A DNA stretch of 61,067 nucleotides from Haliscomenobacter sp. (GCF_016718685.1 NZ_JADKCX010000043.1:1-61067), one strand, 5' to 3'. Numbered from the stretch's first letter, positions 20,713 to 29,135 are shown. The notes: a model not told the origin generated them from the sequence alone. Numbers and translations: made by a program.

Positions 20713-20869
20713 TCAGTTGGCTCCAGAGGCTCAACACCAATAAGCAGGCACCGATCAGCAGGCCTGTAAGCAATACGCGAGTAGCAATGTTTTTCATGGT
20801 CGTATTTTGAGCGGTACGAGCGTTGCCTCCGGGGGCAATGCTCGTCAACATATGATTTGCGTGTTTCAT
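20681..20869 (-). CDS. Likely true N-terminus of the giant protein, or a small membrane peptide
   Basis: A 62-codon frame starting with ATG 18 nt after the stop of the upstream secreted-protein gene. It has a hydrophobic helix (IATRVLLTGLLIGACLLVLSLW). Removing one G from the run in ATGGGC near 20687 would fuse it in frame to the 18988-20712 fragment. The giant protein would then begin with two membrane-type segments ahead of its signal-peptide-like stretch. If the frame is correct as printed, it is a small membrane peptide translationally coupled to the giant gene. The fusion reading is favoured because the same type of error is frequent nearby. Confidence 0.45.
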   Translation of the reverse strand: MKHANHMLTSIAPGGNARTAQNTTMKNIATRVLLTGLLIGACLLVLSLWSQLSAPAMEWMGN

Positions 20870-20887
20870 TGTGCTGTAGGTTTAGTG

Positions 20888-23060
20888 TTATTTGGGGCCT
20901 GTGATTTGAATGGTACCACAAGCCTGGGGCAGGATGCTCACCGTCAGTTCTTTGACGAGGAAGCAGCCACTGCTGTTAGTGCTGCGCACGTAGTAATTGG
21001 TCGCTGCGGTTGGAGATACGGTAGCCGAAATCACCGGAGTGCCCGCTACCGCGTTAGCGTAGGTGCTATGGAACGTGAGGAGCCGCCACCTGAACTGGTC
21101 ACCAGATTGACCAAATCAATGCTACCGTTCGCACAGATACTTCCGTTGGTGACTATCAGGTTCGGTTGTAATGTTATGGTGACGATGATTTCCTGCACCG
21201 GTCGGCAATCTTCCCCTTGGTCGGGATTCAAGATGGCATATACATAATAGGTACCCGGCGCAGTGTCAGCCCAGTTGGCCGCAGCATTGGTCAGCGTTGC
21301 GGTATAGGGTGCGGAAATACCTGTGGGCGTGACCGTAGCCAAGGTCGTAGCGCCGGCATAGATAGCCGCCAGTTCGGCCGCAGTAGGTGCTCCATTATTG
21401 GCAATTTGATCACTTGAAAAACGTACAAATCGGATATTAGACGTATTTTGAGACACATTCACTGTAATGTCACTACCTGAGTTGCCTTGGCAAAAGCCTG
21501 TGCCACAGAGGGGTTGGTGATGGTGGGGCAATCAAAAATATCCCCAAATACCTCAATATCGCCCGATGTGAATTTATCATTGTCACCAATACCAGTAGCT
21601 CCATCCAAATCTACTACATAAGATGTGGCATAAGTATTAGGGGAAACAATATTACTGATTTGAAAACCAAATCCTTGTTGTCCAGGAAGCGAAAGAACCT
21701 GATCAGCGGTTATCACCGCTGCATCATCCCGATTTGTTCCAGCGCCATTGGCTCCGTAATTGTTGAAGCCAAAATCTACCCCACCCGCGGAGTTGCCTCT
21801 TACTGAACCAAATACCCCTATCTGCCCGACATAACTCAACGATTGCGCCCAAGCGCCGCCAGCATAGCTGTATTTGTAGACATTGGCGTTGTGCGCCTGT
21901 TTTCGAAGAGCAGTAACGGCTCCATCGGTTTGATACTCTAAATTCATTTCGGAAATCAACATCTGCGAACCATTCGAGGACAAAGCCATGTCGCTGACCA
22001 TGTTGCCGTAACCACCATTTGTAGGAGAGAATGTGATGACTGGAGTGGCACTTTTGGTAGCCGCATTGATGCTGCCATCAGGATTGATGTTTACGGTATA
22101 AATTTGATTGTCATTCAAAAACGAATTGGAATTAGGTCCCGGAGCCTTAACAGCGTAGTACAGTTTATTGTCCTCTACCCGGTACACCACCCCAAATACC
22201 ATGCGCTCGAACTGTGTAAAGGGCAGACTGGTATTGTCTGCGAGCGCCGTATTGTGGTTAAATGGAGTGCCCAGTAGAGCGCCCGTAGTCGCATTGATGG
22301 CGTAGACCAACCCATTATCCAGATTCGATACATACACGACATTGTGCGTACGATTGTAGGTGATATCACCCAACCCCACATACCGGGTAAATACAGTAGA
22401 TGCGCCAGAAAAATTATAAGTCGTGTTGGGCAAAGTCGCCAAGGTGGTAACAGCGCCGGTAGTACCATTTACCCGAAATACTTCGCCGCCCGTTCCGCCT
22501 GTTTTGGGCGCAAGATTCATAATAGCAGTTGCTGTAATACCTGTGGTGCTGGCAAAAATGGCGGGGCTGGTGGCCCCTTCTTCCAGCGCTACCCCAAAGA
22601 GCTCGCCCATATTGGCAGCCGACCAATTGGCAGGGTGATAAGCTCCGGTAGTCGGTGCTGCCCAAATATTTACAGGACTGAAAGGTGCGCCATTGCCTTG
22701 CGGATCCCGAATATCAAAAATGGCGAGTACCGGTCCATTGGGGTTTTGAGTGTTACCATCACTACTGTTCGGTGCGATCCCGGAGAAGCAGCTGAGTACA
22801 GCCATACCTTTCTGGAGGGGTAGCGTGCCTTGCGCTTGCACCTGCGTCACGTTTAGCAATAGCCCAAGTGCCAGCAGACCGACGCTCCTATTGCGTAAAG
22901 AACCAACAGGGACGAACCAGGATTTCCCCGAATTGGCGACCATCGACTGGTACAAGCTGCCGGGGATCGTCGCCTTAGTCAAGGCAGAGCGGAGCAACAG
23001 TAAAACCTGTTGTAAATACGCAATGAAGCGCGCAAGGAGGCGTGTAGCATTCCGGGCCAT
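20888..23060 (-). CDS. Secreted beta-propeller/Ig-like protein (two frameshifts)
   Basis: About 724 residues when two indels are corrected. A 55-residue N-terminal extension precedes a signal-peptide-like segment ending LLALGLLLNVTQVQAQG. Propeller-like blades follow: VFTRYVGLGDITYNRTHNVV, YVSNLDNGLVYAINATTGAL, FGVVYRVEDNKLYYAV, and SDMALSSNGSQMLISEM. The frame breaks near 21492 in a T run; one extra T restores VAQAFCQGNSGSDITVNVSQ. It breaks again near 21070, after which TFHSTYANAVAGTPVISATV leads to the true stop TAA at 20888-20890 (ITGPK). The part near 21400 (NIRFVRFSSDQIA) matches a module of the giant protein just downstream. The 18-nt gap to that gene suggests an operon. No sorting domain is visible at the C-terminus. 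Function is unknown, probably extracellular. Confidence 0.7.
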
Positions 23061-23272
23061 AAGATTAGATTTGTTGTAGTTGAATACATCGCTGTCAAAA
23101 AAAAGCAGTACACGTGCTAGGCTTATCGCCAGCAGGTATACCTTTGATCATGGTTTTGAGTTAGGTCGTCGTGTACAGCATACAGTGTGAGAGGGAGAAC
23201 TTTAAATTCTATGGCCAAAAATATCACTACTCGATGAATAGAATACCACATAAATCAATAACAATCAACAAA

Positions 23273-23288
23273 ATACATTTAAATGTAA
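23273..23288. promoter_or_regulatory. Palindromic operator candidate, site 1 (TACAT-TTAA-ATGTA)
   Basis: TACATTTAAATGTA (23274-23287) is a perfect 14-bp palindrome flanked by A on both sides. It fits the core of the CTACAT-N4-ATGTAG family. It lies about 50 bp upstream of a possible -7 box (23216-23223) for the secreted-protein operon on the minus strand, a spacing typical of an activator site. Confidence 0.55.
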
Positions 23289-23314
23289 AGCAATAATACA
23301 TTCAATTTAAAACA

Positions 23315-23334
23315 TACTACATGATCATGTAGTA
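23315..23334. promoter_or_regulatory. Palindromic operator candidate, site 2 (perfect 20-bp palindrome)
   Basis: TACTACATGATCATGTAGTA is a perfect 20-bp palindrome and contains the 16-bp core CTACATGATCATGTAG at 23317-23332. It is the best match of the motif family in the window and lies in the divergent region between the secreted-protein operon and the regulator. Confidence 0.65.
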
Positions 23335-23514
23335 AAAACAATACAATTACAAGGGCAGTAAAAAGGCGTTTGGCAAAGGTTTTTCACCCAACTGCTACAT
23401 GATTCGGCGAACAATTGACCCGAAAAAGAAGAAAGTTAGCGGAGGGATGAAAACGGGAATAATTGAAAAGCCCTACGAGTGATTATGCGTTGATGCAATT
23501 GGGTTCCAATTTTG

Positions 23515-23530
23515 CTACATTTGGATGTAG
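23515..23530. promoter_or_regulatory. Palindromic operator candidate, site 3, overlapping a possible -7 box
   Basis: CTACATTTGGATGTAG has perfect 6-bp inverted arms around TTGG. It contains TACATTTG, which fits the Bacteroidota -7 consensus TAnnTTTG, and lies 144 bp upstream of the regulator start. If both readings are right, binding would block the promoter, suggesting autorepression. This is inference. Confidence 0.55.
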
Positions 23531-23673
23531 TCAAATCAATAAATTTAGGCTCTTTTTGATGGAGAGTATGAATTTAGGCACAAATATCCCTAACTTTATA
23601 TTCTGTAAAATTTCACACTGGTTTTTCTTCCTATTTATTAAAAATAAGGTAACCATCAACCAAAAGCACTGTG

Positions 23674-24306
23674 ATGTACAACATTGCCATCATTGAAGAC
23701 GATCTCGTTCTTCGAAAGGGTTTATCCGATTATTTCAGCCAATCAAAGCTTGTAGATTGTGTGCTGGCCGTTGATACGGTAGAGAAGTTTGCGAAATACC
23801 ACCGGGATTTTTTGGAAATCAAATTGATTCTGCTAGATGTGATGCTCTATGGACAGTCAAGCATCCTGAGTATACCCTTGATCTTGCAACGGGAGCCAAA
23901 TGCAGAGATTGTTATTTTCACGATCATTGAAGATTCAGAAACCATCTTCCAGGCGCTCTGCAATGGCGCAACCGGATATTTGTTAAAAACCACCAATTTT
24001 GAACAACTTGAAGAACAGATTGTAGCTAACCTGAGTGGGGAAGGGGCGCTGGTCAGTCCAGCGGTGGCCAAAAAAATCATCAAATATTTTGCCCCACAAG
24101 CCCCGGAGCAGAGTGTCAACGAACAAGATGCGGGACTTAGTGAAAAAGAAGGCATCATCGTTAAGTTGCTGCGTGATGGTTCCTCTTATCAGGAGATTGC
24201 CAATTTCCTGGGCATTTCCCTCAACGGAGTGCGTTACCACGTGAAAAACGTGTACCGCAAATTGCACATCAAAAGCAGAGGTGGACTTTTGAAAAAGAAT
24301 CGTTAG
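23674..24306 (+). CDS. LuxR/NarL-type response regulator
   Basis: A 210-residue transcription regulator with an N-terminal receiver domain and a C-terminal LuxR-type HTH. The receiver has the acidic pocket E8-D9-D10, phospho-acceptor D55 in LILLDVML, T83 in IFTII and K105 in YLLKTT, so it should be competent for phosphorylation. The HTH reads LSEKEGIIVKLLRDGSSYQE then IANFLGISLNGVRYHVKNVY. The ATG at 23674 is chosen because the GTG one codon earlier adds nothing. Its only neighbours on the plus side are repeats. Convergent to it lie the TPR sensor kinase and pseudokinase (24944-28894), the likely partners. Palindromes in its own upstream region and in front of the kinase pair suggest autoregulation and a shared regulon. 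The specific signal is unknown. Confidence 0.9.
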   Translation: MYNIAIIEDDLVLRKGLSDYFSQSKLVDCVLAVDTVEKFAKYHRDFLEIKLILLDVMLYGQSSILSIPLILQREPNAEIVIFTIIEDSETIFQALCNGATGYLLKTTNFEQLEEQIVANLSGEGALVSPAVAKKIIKYFAPQAPEQSVNEQDAGLSEKEGIIVKLLRDGSSYQEIANFLGISLNGVRYHVKNVYRKLHIKSRGGLLKKNR

Positions 24307-24943
24307 CCCTACTTATCCCCTTGCCTCAACCTTGCAACATTACAAGGTTAAAGATTCCACAACAACTTGACTCAAAACCAAGTGGAAAGAGCCTGATTGG
24401 GTTCTGTTTTGTGAAAGTTTAGCACCCCGCCTACGGCGGAGTTTACTAACTCATATTACGCATTTTTCACCGCAGAGTAACGGAGGACACGCCGAGTTCC
24501 GCGGAGTTTTAGTTTTAAGGAGTTTGCCACCTGCGGTGGCTGGAGTTCGGGCTCTAGGAATATTTGCAGATTAAGTCAAGAATAATTGGATTTGAGAGTA
24601 ACAAACCAACTTTCAGCAAAAGCGACCTCCGTTTCCTCTGTGCACCGCAGGACCTAAACTGGACTCCGCCTGTCCTCTCTGCGGAAAACTACGGTTAAGT
24701 TGAAATCGCTGTGTACAGCAGTAATACTCACTATTACTTGCACCAGATGAGGACTAAGAATTAGGCCTGCGTAATCTGCGGGTGAAAAAAAATATAGTCC
24801 CGACGAGGTCAGGGGTGCTAAACTTTTACGCTGTTTTTTCATGAGCATTCGGCCCCGCCTTTCTTGCAGGGCTTTTCCTCGATCAGCTGGGCAAAGTGAT
24901 CAGAAATCCATCACGGTATAACTTTAATTTGCCCCCAATGTGC
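24307..24943. repeat. Non-coding region with a large imperfect palindromic element
   Basis: No gene is seen between the regulator and the convergent kinase operon. Perfect 15-bp inverted ends, AAAGTTTAGCACCCC (24414-24428) and GGGGTGCTAAACTTT (24812-24826), enclose about 400 bp. The two halves are themselves loosely inverted copies (CCGCAGAGTAACGGAGGACA against CCGCAGAGAGGACAGGCGGA on the opposite strand). TTTAGCACCCCG plus CCGCAGA-type sequence recurs at 60811-60870. It could be a non-autonomous mobile element or a dispersed intergenic repeat. No transposase is present. Confidence 0.5.
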
Positions 24944-26869
24944 TCAAGCAAAGCATAGTACAGGGGCGCTTGATTGTCTTGTGCTACAAAATCTGTCTCC
25001 AGTCGTAGACAAGGCATCCTCCCTTCCCAAATGCAGCTGAAATGTGCTGTGGTCGCGTTCAACGTTCAACTGTAAAACTGTTGATGTCCTATTTTTTATG
25101 CGCAGCAACAATTGTAAAAGCAGGCCTTTGAGTACTACTTTTAATACACTTGGATCAGTGAATAACTCCAAGTCATTGGCAGTTTGGTAACTCAAGGTAG
25201 GATGTTCGCCCTGGTAATAAAAAACCTGAATTTCTGCCTGTAGCTCCTGGCAGATTTTGGCCACATTAATTTTTTCAAAGTTTTGGTCCGCCTCCTCCAT
25301 TTGCAGCCGAACGTAACACAACACTTCCTCCAACTGGGCCGTAACCTGAACCGTATGCTGATTGAGCTGCTGCAGAGCCAAGGCTTCACCAAGCGGGGTA
25401 TGCTGTTGTTGTAAATCTTCCAAAACCGTTTGAATCTGCTGCAAGGGATGGCGAAAATCCTGGGCAATGCTTTGAAAAAGCTGAACTTTGAAGGCATTCA
25501 AGGCTTGTAAGGCTTCTCTTTGGCGTAGAATAAGCGTTTGTTTGAGCCCCAATTGTGTATTGCGCTGTCGATACTTGCGGTATCCATAAACCCCACCCGA
25601 ACTCAATAAACCCAGAAAGACCAAAGCGAGGACGCTCCATTCCTTGAGCTGTTTCTCATGCTGGATCCTGGCTTGATACTGCTGGTTGAGTTTTTTTTGC
25701 GTCTGCTCGGCCACATAACTGTTGATGCGGTTTTGGGCGAAGGCCTGGGTCTGTTGGGTAATGGAGCTGTCGCGGATTTGGATGTACCTCTTTTTGTACA
25801 ACAAGGCTTCTGAATATCTTTTGCTTTTGAGCAAATATCGGCTGTACGTATCCAAAAGCGTTTCATCCCGCACAATACCGACTTTACCCCAGGCGCTCAT
25901 GGCTTTTTCAATGTAATACCCACTGGAATCCAAGCGATTTTCATGCATAAAATGGAGACACATAAAACTTTCGTAGATGAATTTTTGATAGGTATATTTC
26001 AAAGAATCTGCGAGATGGCAAGCCTTGCGCAGGTAGCTTAAATCCGGATAATCGTTATCAAGGTCTTTGTTGGCAATATAGATGACTACATACAATTGCA
26101 TCAACAACGAAGGATAGGGTTTGGCTTTTTCAAGGGTTTGTTGGGCAAGTTGTATGGCCTGTTTTGTTTTTCTCTCATTTTGGTAATGATTGGCCAATTG
26201 CACCGCATTGTCAAGCGTCTCAAACGATTCGGGCTGGGTGGCATAAGCTTTCAGGTTGCTTTCAAGGAGGTACTCTGCTTTAGAGTATTGTCTCAAGCCA
26301 ATGTAGATATGGGCCAAGCCTTTGTTGATGATACAACGCCGCATGATCCATTCTTTGCCCTCCCCACAATTGTCCAATGCAGCATGTTTGTAGGCAAGTG
26401 CCCGTTTAAAATCGCTTAACATGGTATATACTGCTCCCAAGTTTTCGTTGGCCCGGATCCAGGTGTCCAACTCCGCGTAGGTATGTCTGTTGCTGCACAA
26501 GTCCATGGCCTGTTGATAATGCTCCCTGGCTTTGTCCAGCTCATAGCTGTAAAAAAACTGCCCCCCTTTGTTGCACAAAGCACGCCCAAGCAGGGCTTTA
26601 TTGTTCAGCGCTTTAGTCAAAGTTAAAGCCTGGTCATTGTAGACATAGGCTGCCGACGCATCCACGTTTTTAAGTTGGTCAAATAAATCCAGTAAGATGC
26701 CTGCCTTTTCGGTACGGTCTTCTGTTTTTTTGAGCTTGGCTTTGAGCTGAACCACCCATTGGGGGTCATATGGCCTGGGTTGACTGTGTACCTTTACATT
26801 CCCAAATCCCCAAATGCCCAGGCAAAGGGTCAGGCACCAAATGGTCAGGTTGAATCGATTTTGTTGCAT
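24944..26869 (-). CDS. TPR sensor 'pseudokinase' with degenerate histidine-kinase core
   Basis: 641 residues. It has a signal-anchor-like N-terminus (FNLTIWCLTLCLGIWGFGNV), then TPR-type helical repeats over residues ~40-360 (SAAYVYNDQALTLTKALNNK, ARANENLGAV-like repeats, SKAEYLLESNL). A transmembrane helix follows near 408-428 (WSVLALVFLGLLSSGGVYGY), then a HisKA-like coiled segment. At the H-box it reads AQDFRHPLQ: the phospho-acceptor position is Q470, where the upstream kinase has SHDLRSPL. After TDPSVLKVVLKGLLLQLLLR no N-box Asn, G1 or G2 motif can be seen, and the protein ends about 100 residues later. It should therefore not autophosphorylate. It starts three nucleotides after the stop of the intact TPR kinase, implying co-expression and perhaps heterodimer formation. 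Confidence 0.8.
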   Translation of the reverse strand: MQQNRFNLTIWCLTLCLGIWGFGNVKVHSQPRPYDPQWVVQLKAKLKKTEDRTEKAGILLDLFDQLKNVDASAAYVYNDQALTLTKALNNKALLGRALCNKGGQFFYSYELDKAREHYQQAMDLCSNRHTYAELDTWIRANENLGAVYTMLSDFKRALAYKHAALDNCGEGKEWIMRRCIINKGLAHIYIGLRQYSKAEYLLESNLKAYATQPESFETLDNAVQLANHYQNERKTKQAIQLAQQTLEKAKPYPSLLMQLYVVIYIANKDLDNDYPDLSYLRKACHLADSLKYTYQKFIYESFMCLHFMHENRLDSSGYYIEKAMSAWGKVGIVRDETLLDTYSRYLLKSKRYSEALLYKKRYIQIRDSSITQQTQAFAQNRINSYVAEQTQKKLNQQYQARIQHEKQLKEWSVLALVFLGLLSSGGVYGYRKYRQRNTQLGLKQTLILRQREALQALNAFKVQLFQSIAQDFRHPLQQIQTVLEDLQQQHTPLGEALALQQLNQHTVQVTAQLEEVLCYVRLQMEEADQNFEKINVAKICQELQAEIQVFYYQGEHPTLSYQTANDLELFTDPSVLKVVLKGLLLQLLLRIKNRTSTVLQLNVERDHSTFQLHLGREDALSTTGDRFCSTRQSSAPVLCFA

Positions 26870-26872
26870 GGT

Positions 26873-28894
26873 TTAGCCGATGTTTAGGTTTTCAGGGGAA
26901 TATTGGAAGTTTTGTTGGGGCAATACAATGGTAAAAGTACAGCCCTGATCGGGCTCAGATTCCCCTTCCAGGCTTCCGCCCTGGTGTTCGATGAAACGCC
27001 GCACCAGAGACAACCCGATTCCGAGGCCTAGTTCGCCCTTTGTCCCATCGCGTCGCAGCTGTCCGTGCAATGCTTTGTCAAGTTGGGCGCAATCCATCCC
27101 CATCCCCTGATCCTGAATGCTGATCGAGACATGGCCACCCGTTTGAACTGCCGATACGAGTACCGACTGTCCTTCGTCAGAAAACTTGCAGGCATTGGCC
27201 AGAATGTTGCGCAAGGCCATTCGGATCATAGCGGGATCGCCATACATCTCCAGGTCATTGTCGATTTGGATAGAGACCTGAATGCTTTTATCCGCATAGA
27301 CCAAGGCGACGGCTTCCGTCACTTCCTGCACCAGAGGCAACAATAAAAACCGCTCCTGTTCTACGAAATAGTTGTTCATTTGAAGGTTGGCCCAACACAA
27401 CAAATTTTCCAAAAGCAAGCCCGTTTTGGCACTTTGCTGGTACAAGCGTTCCATCCACCAGGGGCGTTCCGAATCAGTTGGCGCCAGCTTTTTCAGCGTA
27501 TCCAAAACGACTCGCATCGAAAGAAGTGGTGAGCGCAAATCATGGGACACGATGGCAAACAATTGGTTTTTCATTTGGCTCATTTCTTCCAGTTCCAGTT
27601 TTTGCCCTTCGATGACCTCATTTTGTGCGCTCAGCAAGCGATTGGATTGTTGTTTGAAGCGGGCTCGGATCCAATAGCCTAGCCCCAGGAACAAGAGCAA
27701 GCCACAGCCATAGAGTAGCCACTTGCGCAGGGCTTTTTCTCCATTCAGTTTGGCCTCTATTTTTTGACGCAGTTCTTCCTCGTTGCGCAACACATTGATT
27801 TCCTCCCACAAGTCATTTTTTGTAGCAACTAACTTTGAAGCCTCCTCCAAATGAAACCAGGATTTTTCCAAATCACCTTGCTTTTCCACAATGGCGGCCT
27901 GAAACAGGTGTATTCTTCGTTTGGATGTGTCGGCATCTTGAGTCATTTTCAGAGCCAAACTATTGTACTGAAAAGCAGAATCGTATTGATTGCGTTTAAA
28001 AAAAGTACGGGCCAGCAGATGGTTACTGATGATGAGGTAGGTGGAATCCCTTAGTACGCGAGCCAGCTGTTGTTGGCGCAGGGCATGATTCCACGCCGCA
28101 TCCGGTTTGCCCAAATACAATTCCAACAGACACAATGCCTGCAAATTCTGCATTTCAAATTGACGAAAACGGTGTTTATACGCCAGGGTTTGAGCTCGTT
28201 GTAAGGCAGTAAATGCTGCGGAATATTGTTGCTGTGCCTGAAGCAATCTCCCTTTTTCCGACAGGATTTCACAAAGTCCCCGTGGGGATTGCGCCGCAGT
28301 TGCCAATTTTTCTCCGGTATTGAGGTACTTAAGCGCGGCTTTGAACTGGTACAACTGTTCGTGGCTCTGAGCGAGGTAAGCGTACAGCATGACCAGTTGG
28401 GGGGTATTGCGGTTCGCAGCCTGTTTGCCGAAGTACAATCCATTGTGGTAGTATTCGATGGCTTTGTGGTGGTTCCTTAGGCGGGCGTACAAAGACCCAA
28501 GATCGAGGTAGACAGCGCTTAAATGGTTGTAGGTCTGCTTTCGCTGCAAATAAGGAATTGCGGCAAAATAACTGCGCAGCGCTTGCACATAGCGTTGCTT
28601 GGCATTGGCAACGCGTCCCTGTAACCAATGGTACTTTCCCCAGTAGTAAGGCTGGTTGATTTTTTGTGCCAAGGGCTTTAGTTCCCGTAGATGGGCTGCT
28701 GCTTTGGCGGTATCTTTCTCTTCACGAAGCAGGTTAATGTAGGCATCCGCTGTTTGTCGGGGAGGCTGTTGAAGCTGCTGGGGGGTTGAAGATTTGGCAA
28801 AAAATAAGCCTGGCATCATCAAGATCAAGATGAGCAATGACACTATTTTCCCGACAATCCCATACAGATATGAAGACTGGCAAATACTAATCAT
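26873..28894 (-). CDS. TPR-containing sensor histidine kinase
   Basis: 673 residues. An N-terminal hydrophobic signal/anchor (YGIVGKIVSLLILILMMPGL) leads into TPR-like repeats at residues ~45-360 (HLSAVYLDLGSLYARLRNHH, LVMLYAYLAQSHEQLYQFKA, YSAAFTALQRAQTLAYKHRF). A transmembrane helix follows (WLLYGCGLLLFLGLGYWI, ~395-412), then a short coiled coil and a complete kinase core. The core has the H-box SHDLRSPLL with H451, the N-box NILANACKFSDEG, G1 DQGMGM and G2 GLGIGLSLVRRF. The layout fits Bacteroidota TPR-type hybrid-free sensor kinases that sense periplasmic or envelope signals. It forms an operon with the Gln-substituted pseudokinase. A cluster of CTACAT-type palindromes lies upstream. The nearby LuxR regulator is the likely partner, inferred from gene position. 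Confidence 0.9.
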   Translation of the reverse strand: MISICQSSYLYGIVGKIVSLLILILMMPGLFFAKSSTPQQLQQPPRQTADAYINLLREEKDTAKAAAHLRELKPLAQKINQPYYWGKYHWLQGRVANAKQRYVQALRSYFAAIPYLQRKQTYNHLSAVYLDLGSLYARLRNHHKAIEYYHNGLYFGKQAANRNTPQLVMLYAYLAQSHEQLYQFKAALKYLNTGEKLATAAQSPRGLCEILSEKGRLLQAQQQYSAAFTALQRAQTLAYKHRFRQFEMQNLQALCLLELYLGKPDAAWNHALRQQQLARVLRDSTYLIISNHLLARTFFKRNQYDSAFQYNSLALKMTQDADTSKRRIHLFQAAIVEKQGDLEKSWFHLEEASKLVATKNDLWEEINVLRNEEELRQKIEAKLNGEKALRKWLLYGCGLLLFLGLGYWIRARFKQQSNRLLSAQNEVIEGQKLELEEMSQMKNQLFAIVSHDLRSPLLSMRVVLDTLKKLAPTDSERPWWMERLYQQSAKTGLLLENLLCWANLQMNNYFVEQERFLLLPLVQEVTEAVALVYADKSIQVSIQIDNDLEMYGDPAMIRMALRNILANACKFSDEGQSVLVSAVQTGGHVSISIQDQGMGMDCAQLDKALHGQLRRDGTKGELGLGIGLSLVRRFIEHQGGSLEGESEPDQGCTFTIVLPQQNFQYSPENLNIG

Positions 28895-29026
28895 TGAAAA
28901 AATTTGAGTAAATCAATGAAACGAAACCATGGGTGTTTCGGGAATAGGGAATGGGGGTGAGTACGAATAAACAAAAGTAGCAGAAAACAACGAACCAGCG
29001 AGTACACAAGAAAAAAGTAGTGCAAA

Positions 29027-29042
29027 TAACATTTCAATGTAG
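29027..29042. promoter_or_regulatory. Operator candidate, site 4 (TAACAT-TTCA-ATGTAG)
   Basis: TAACATTTCAATGTAG matches the 16-bp family with mismatches only in the outer left half. It lies about 48 bp upstream of the possible -7 box of the kinase operon (28972-28979). That is nearly the same spacing as site 1 to the -7 box of the secreted-protein operon. Confidence 0.45.
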
Positions 29043-29049
29043 CAAACAA

Positions 29050-29065
29050 CTACATTTTAGTGTAG
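29050..29065. promoter_or_regulatory. Operator candidate, site 5 (CTACAT-TTTA-GTGTAG)
   Basis: CTACATTTTAGTGTAG matches the consensus with one mismatch. It also pairs with the right half of site 4, since AATGTAG at 29036-29042 and CTACATT at 29050-29056 are inverted. Two sites 23 bp apart (about two helix turns) would allow cooperative binding on one face of the DNA. Confidence 0.55.
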
Positions 29066-29116
29066 TCATTTTTGATTATTCGCGACACCATGGCCTGGTA
29101 GTGCCCGTTAAGCAAA

Positions 29117-29132
29117 CTACATGGCCATGTGC
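29117..29132. promoter_or_regulatory. Operator candidate, site 6 (CTACAT-GGCC-ATGTGC)
   Basis: CTACATGGCCATGTGC matches 14 of 16 positions of the palindromic consensus. It is part of the cluster in front of the sensor-kinase operon. Confidence 0.5.
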
Positions 29133-29135
29133 TCA

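Larger units (their letters stand above)
1..20869 (-). other. Giant multidomain surface protein locus (whole, broken by indels, 3' end outside window)
   Basis: The minus strand is almost continuously coding from about 20869 to the left edge, more than 6,900 residues. It appears as ten or so overlapping or abutting reading frames. At each junction the expected module continues in another frame after a change of one or two bases, usually in a homopolymer. Examples are a G run near 8272, T runs near 8843 and 9354, a two-base loss near 10773, several indels at 17380-17500, and a T run near 19084. One junction (3792-3794) is an in-frame TGA. Modules in order are extra hydrophobic segments, signal peptide, beta-propeller-like region, Ig-like domains, SdrD-B-like domain, six DUF11-like repeats, 19 GEVED modules with interleaved SdrD-B domains, and HYR-like modules. 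The architecture fits an extracellular, Ca-binding adhesin-type protein exported by Sec and then probably by the type IX system. The sorting domain would lie beyond the window. Function is inferred only from modules. Confidence 0.85.
23061..23673. promoter_or_regulatory. Divergent control region between secreted-protein operon and response regulator
   Basis: A 600-bp, AT-rich, non-coding stretch. It holds three full palindromes of the CTACAT-N4-ATGTAG type (23273-23288, 23317-23332, 23515-23530) and half-sites at 23395-23403 and near 23297. TAnnTTTG-like -7 boxes occur for the minus-strand operon (complement of 23216-23223, TATTTTTG) and for the plus-strand regulator (23516-23523, TACATTTG, inside the third palindrome). 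Convincing -33 TTTG boxes were not found, so the promoter calls are tentative. Confidence 0.6.

Noticed and set aside
23061..24306. Phase-variable promoter by inversion, suggested by the palindromes
   Set aside because: The palindromes are 14-20 bp operators with N4 centres, and no invertase gene is nearby.
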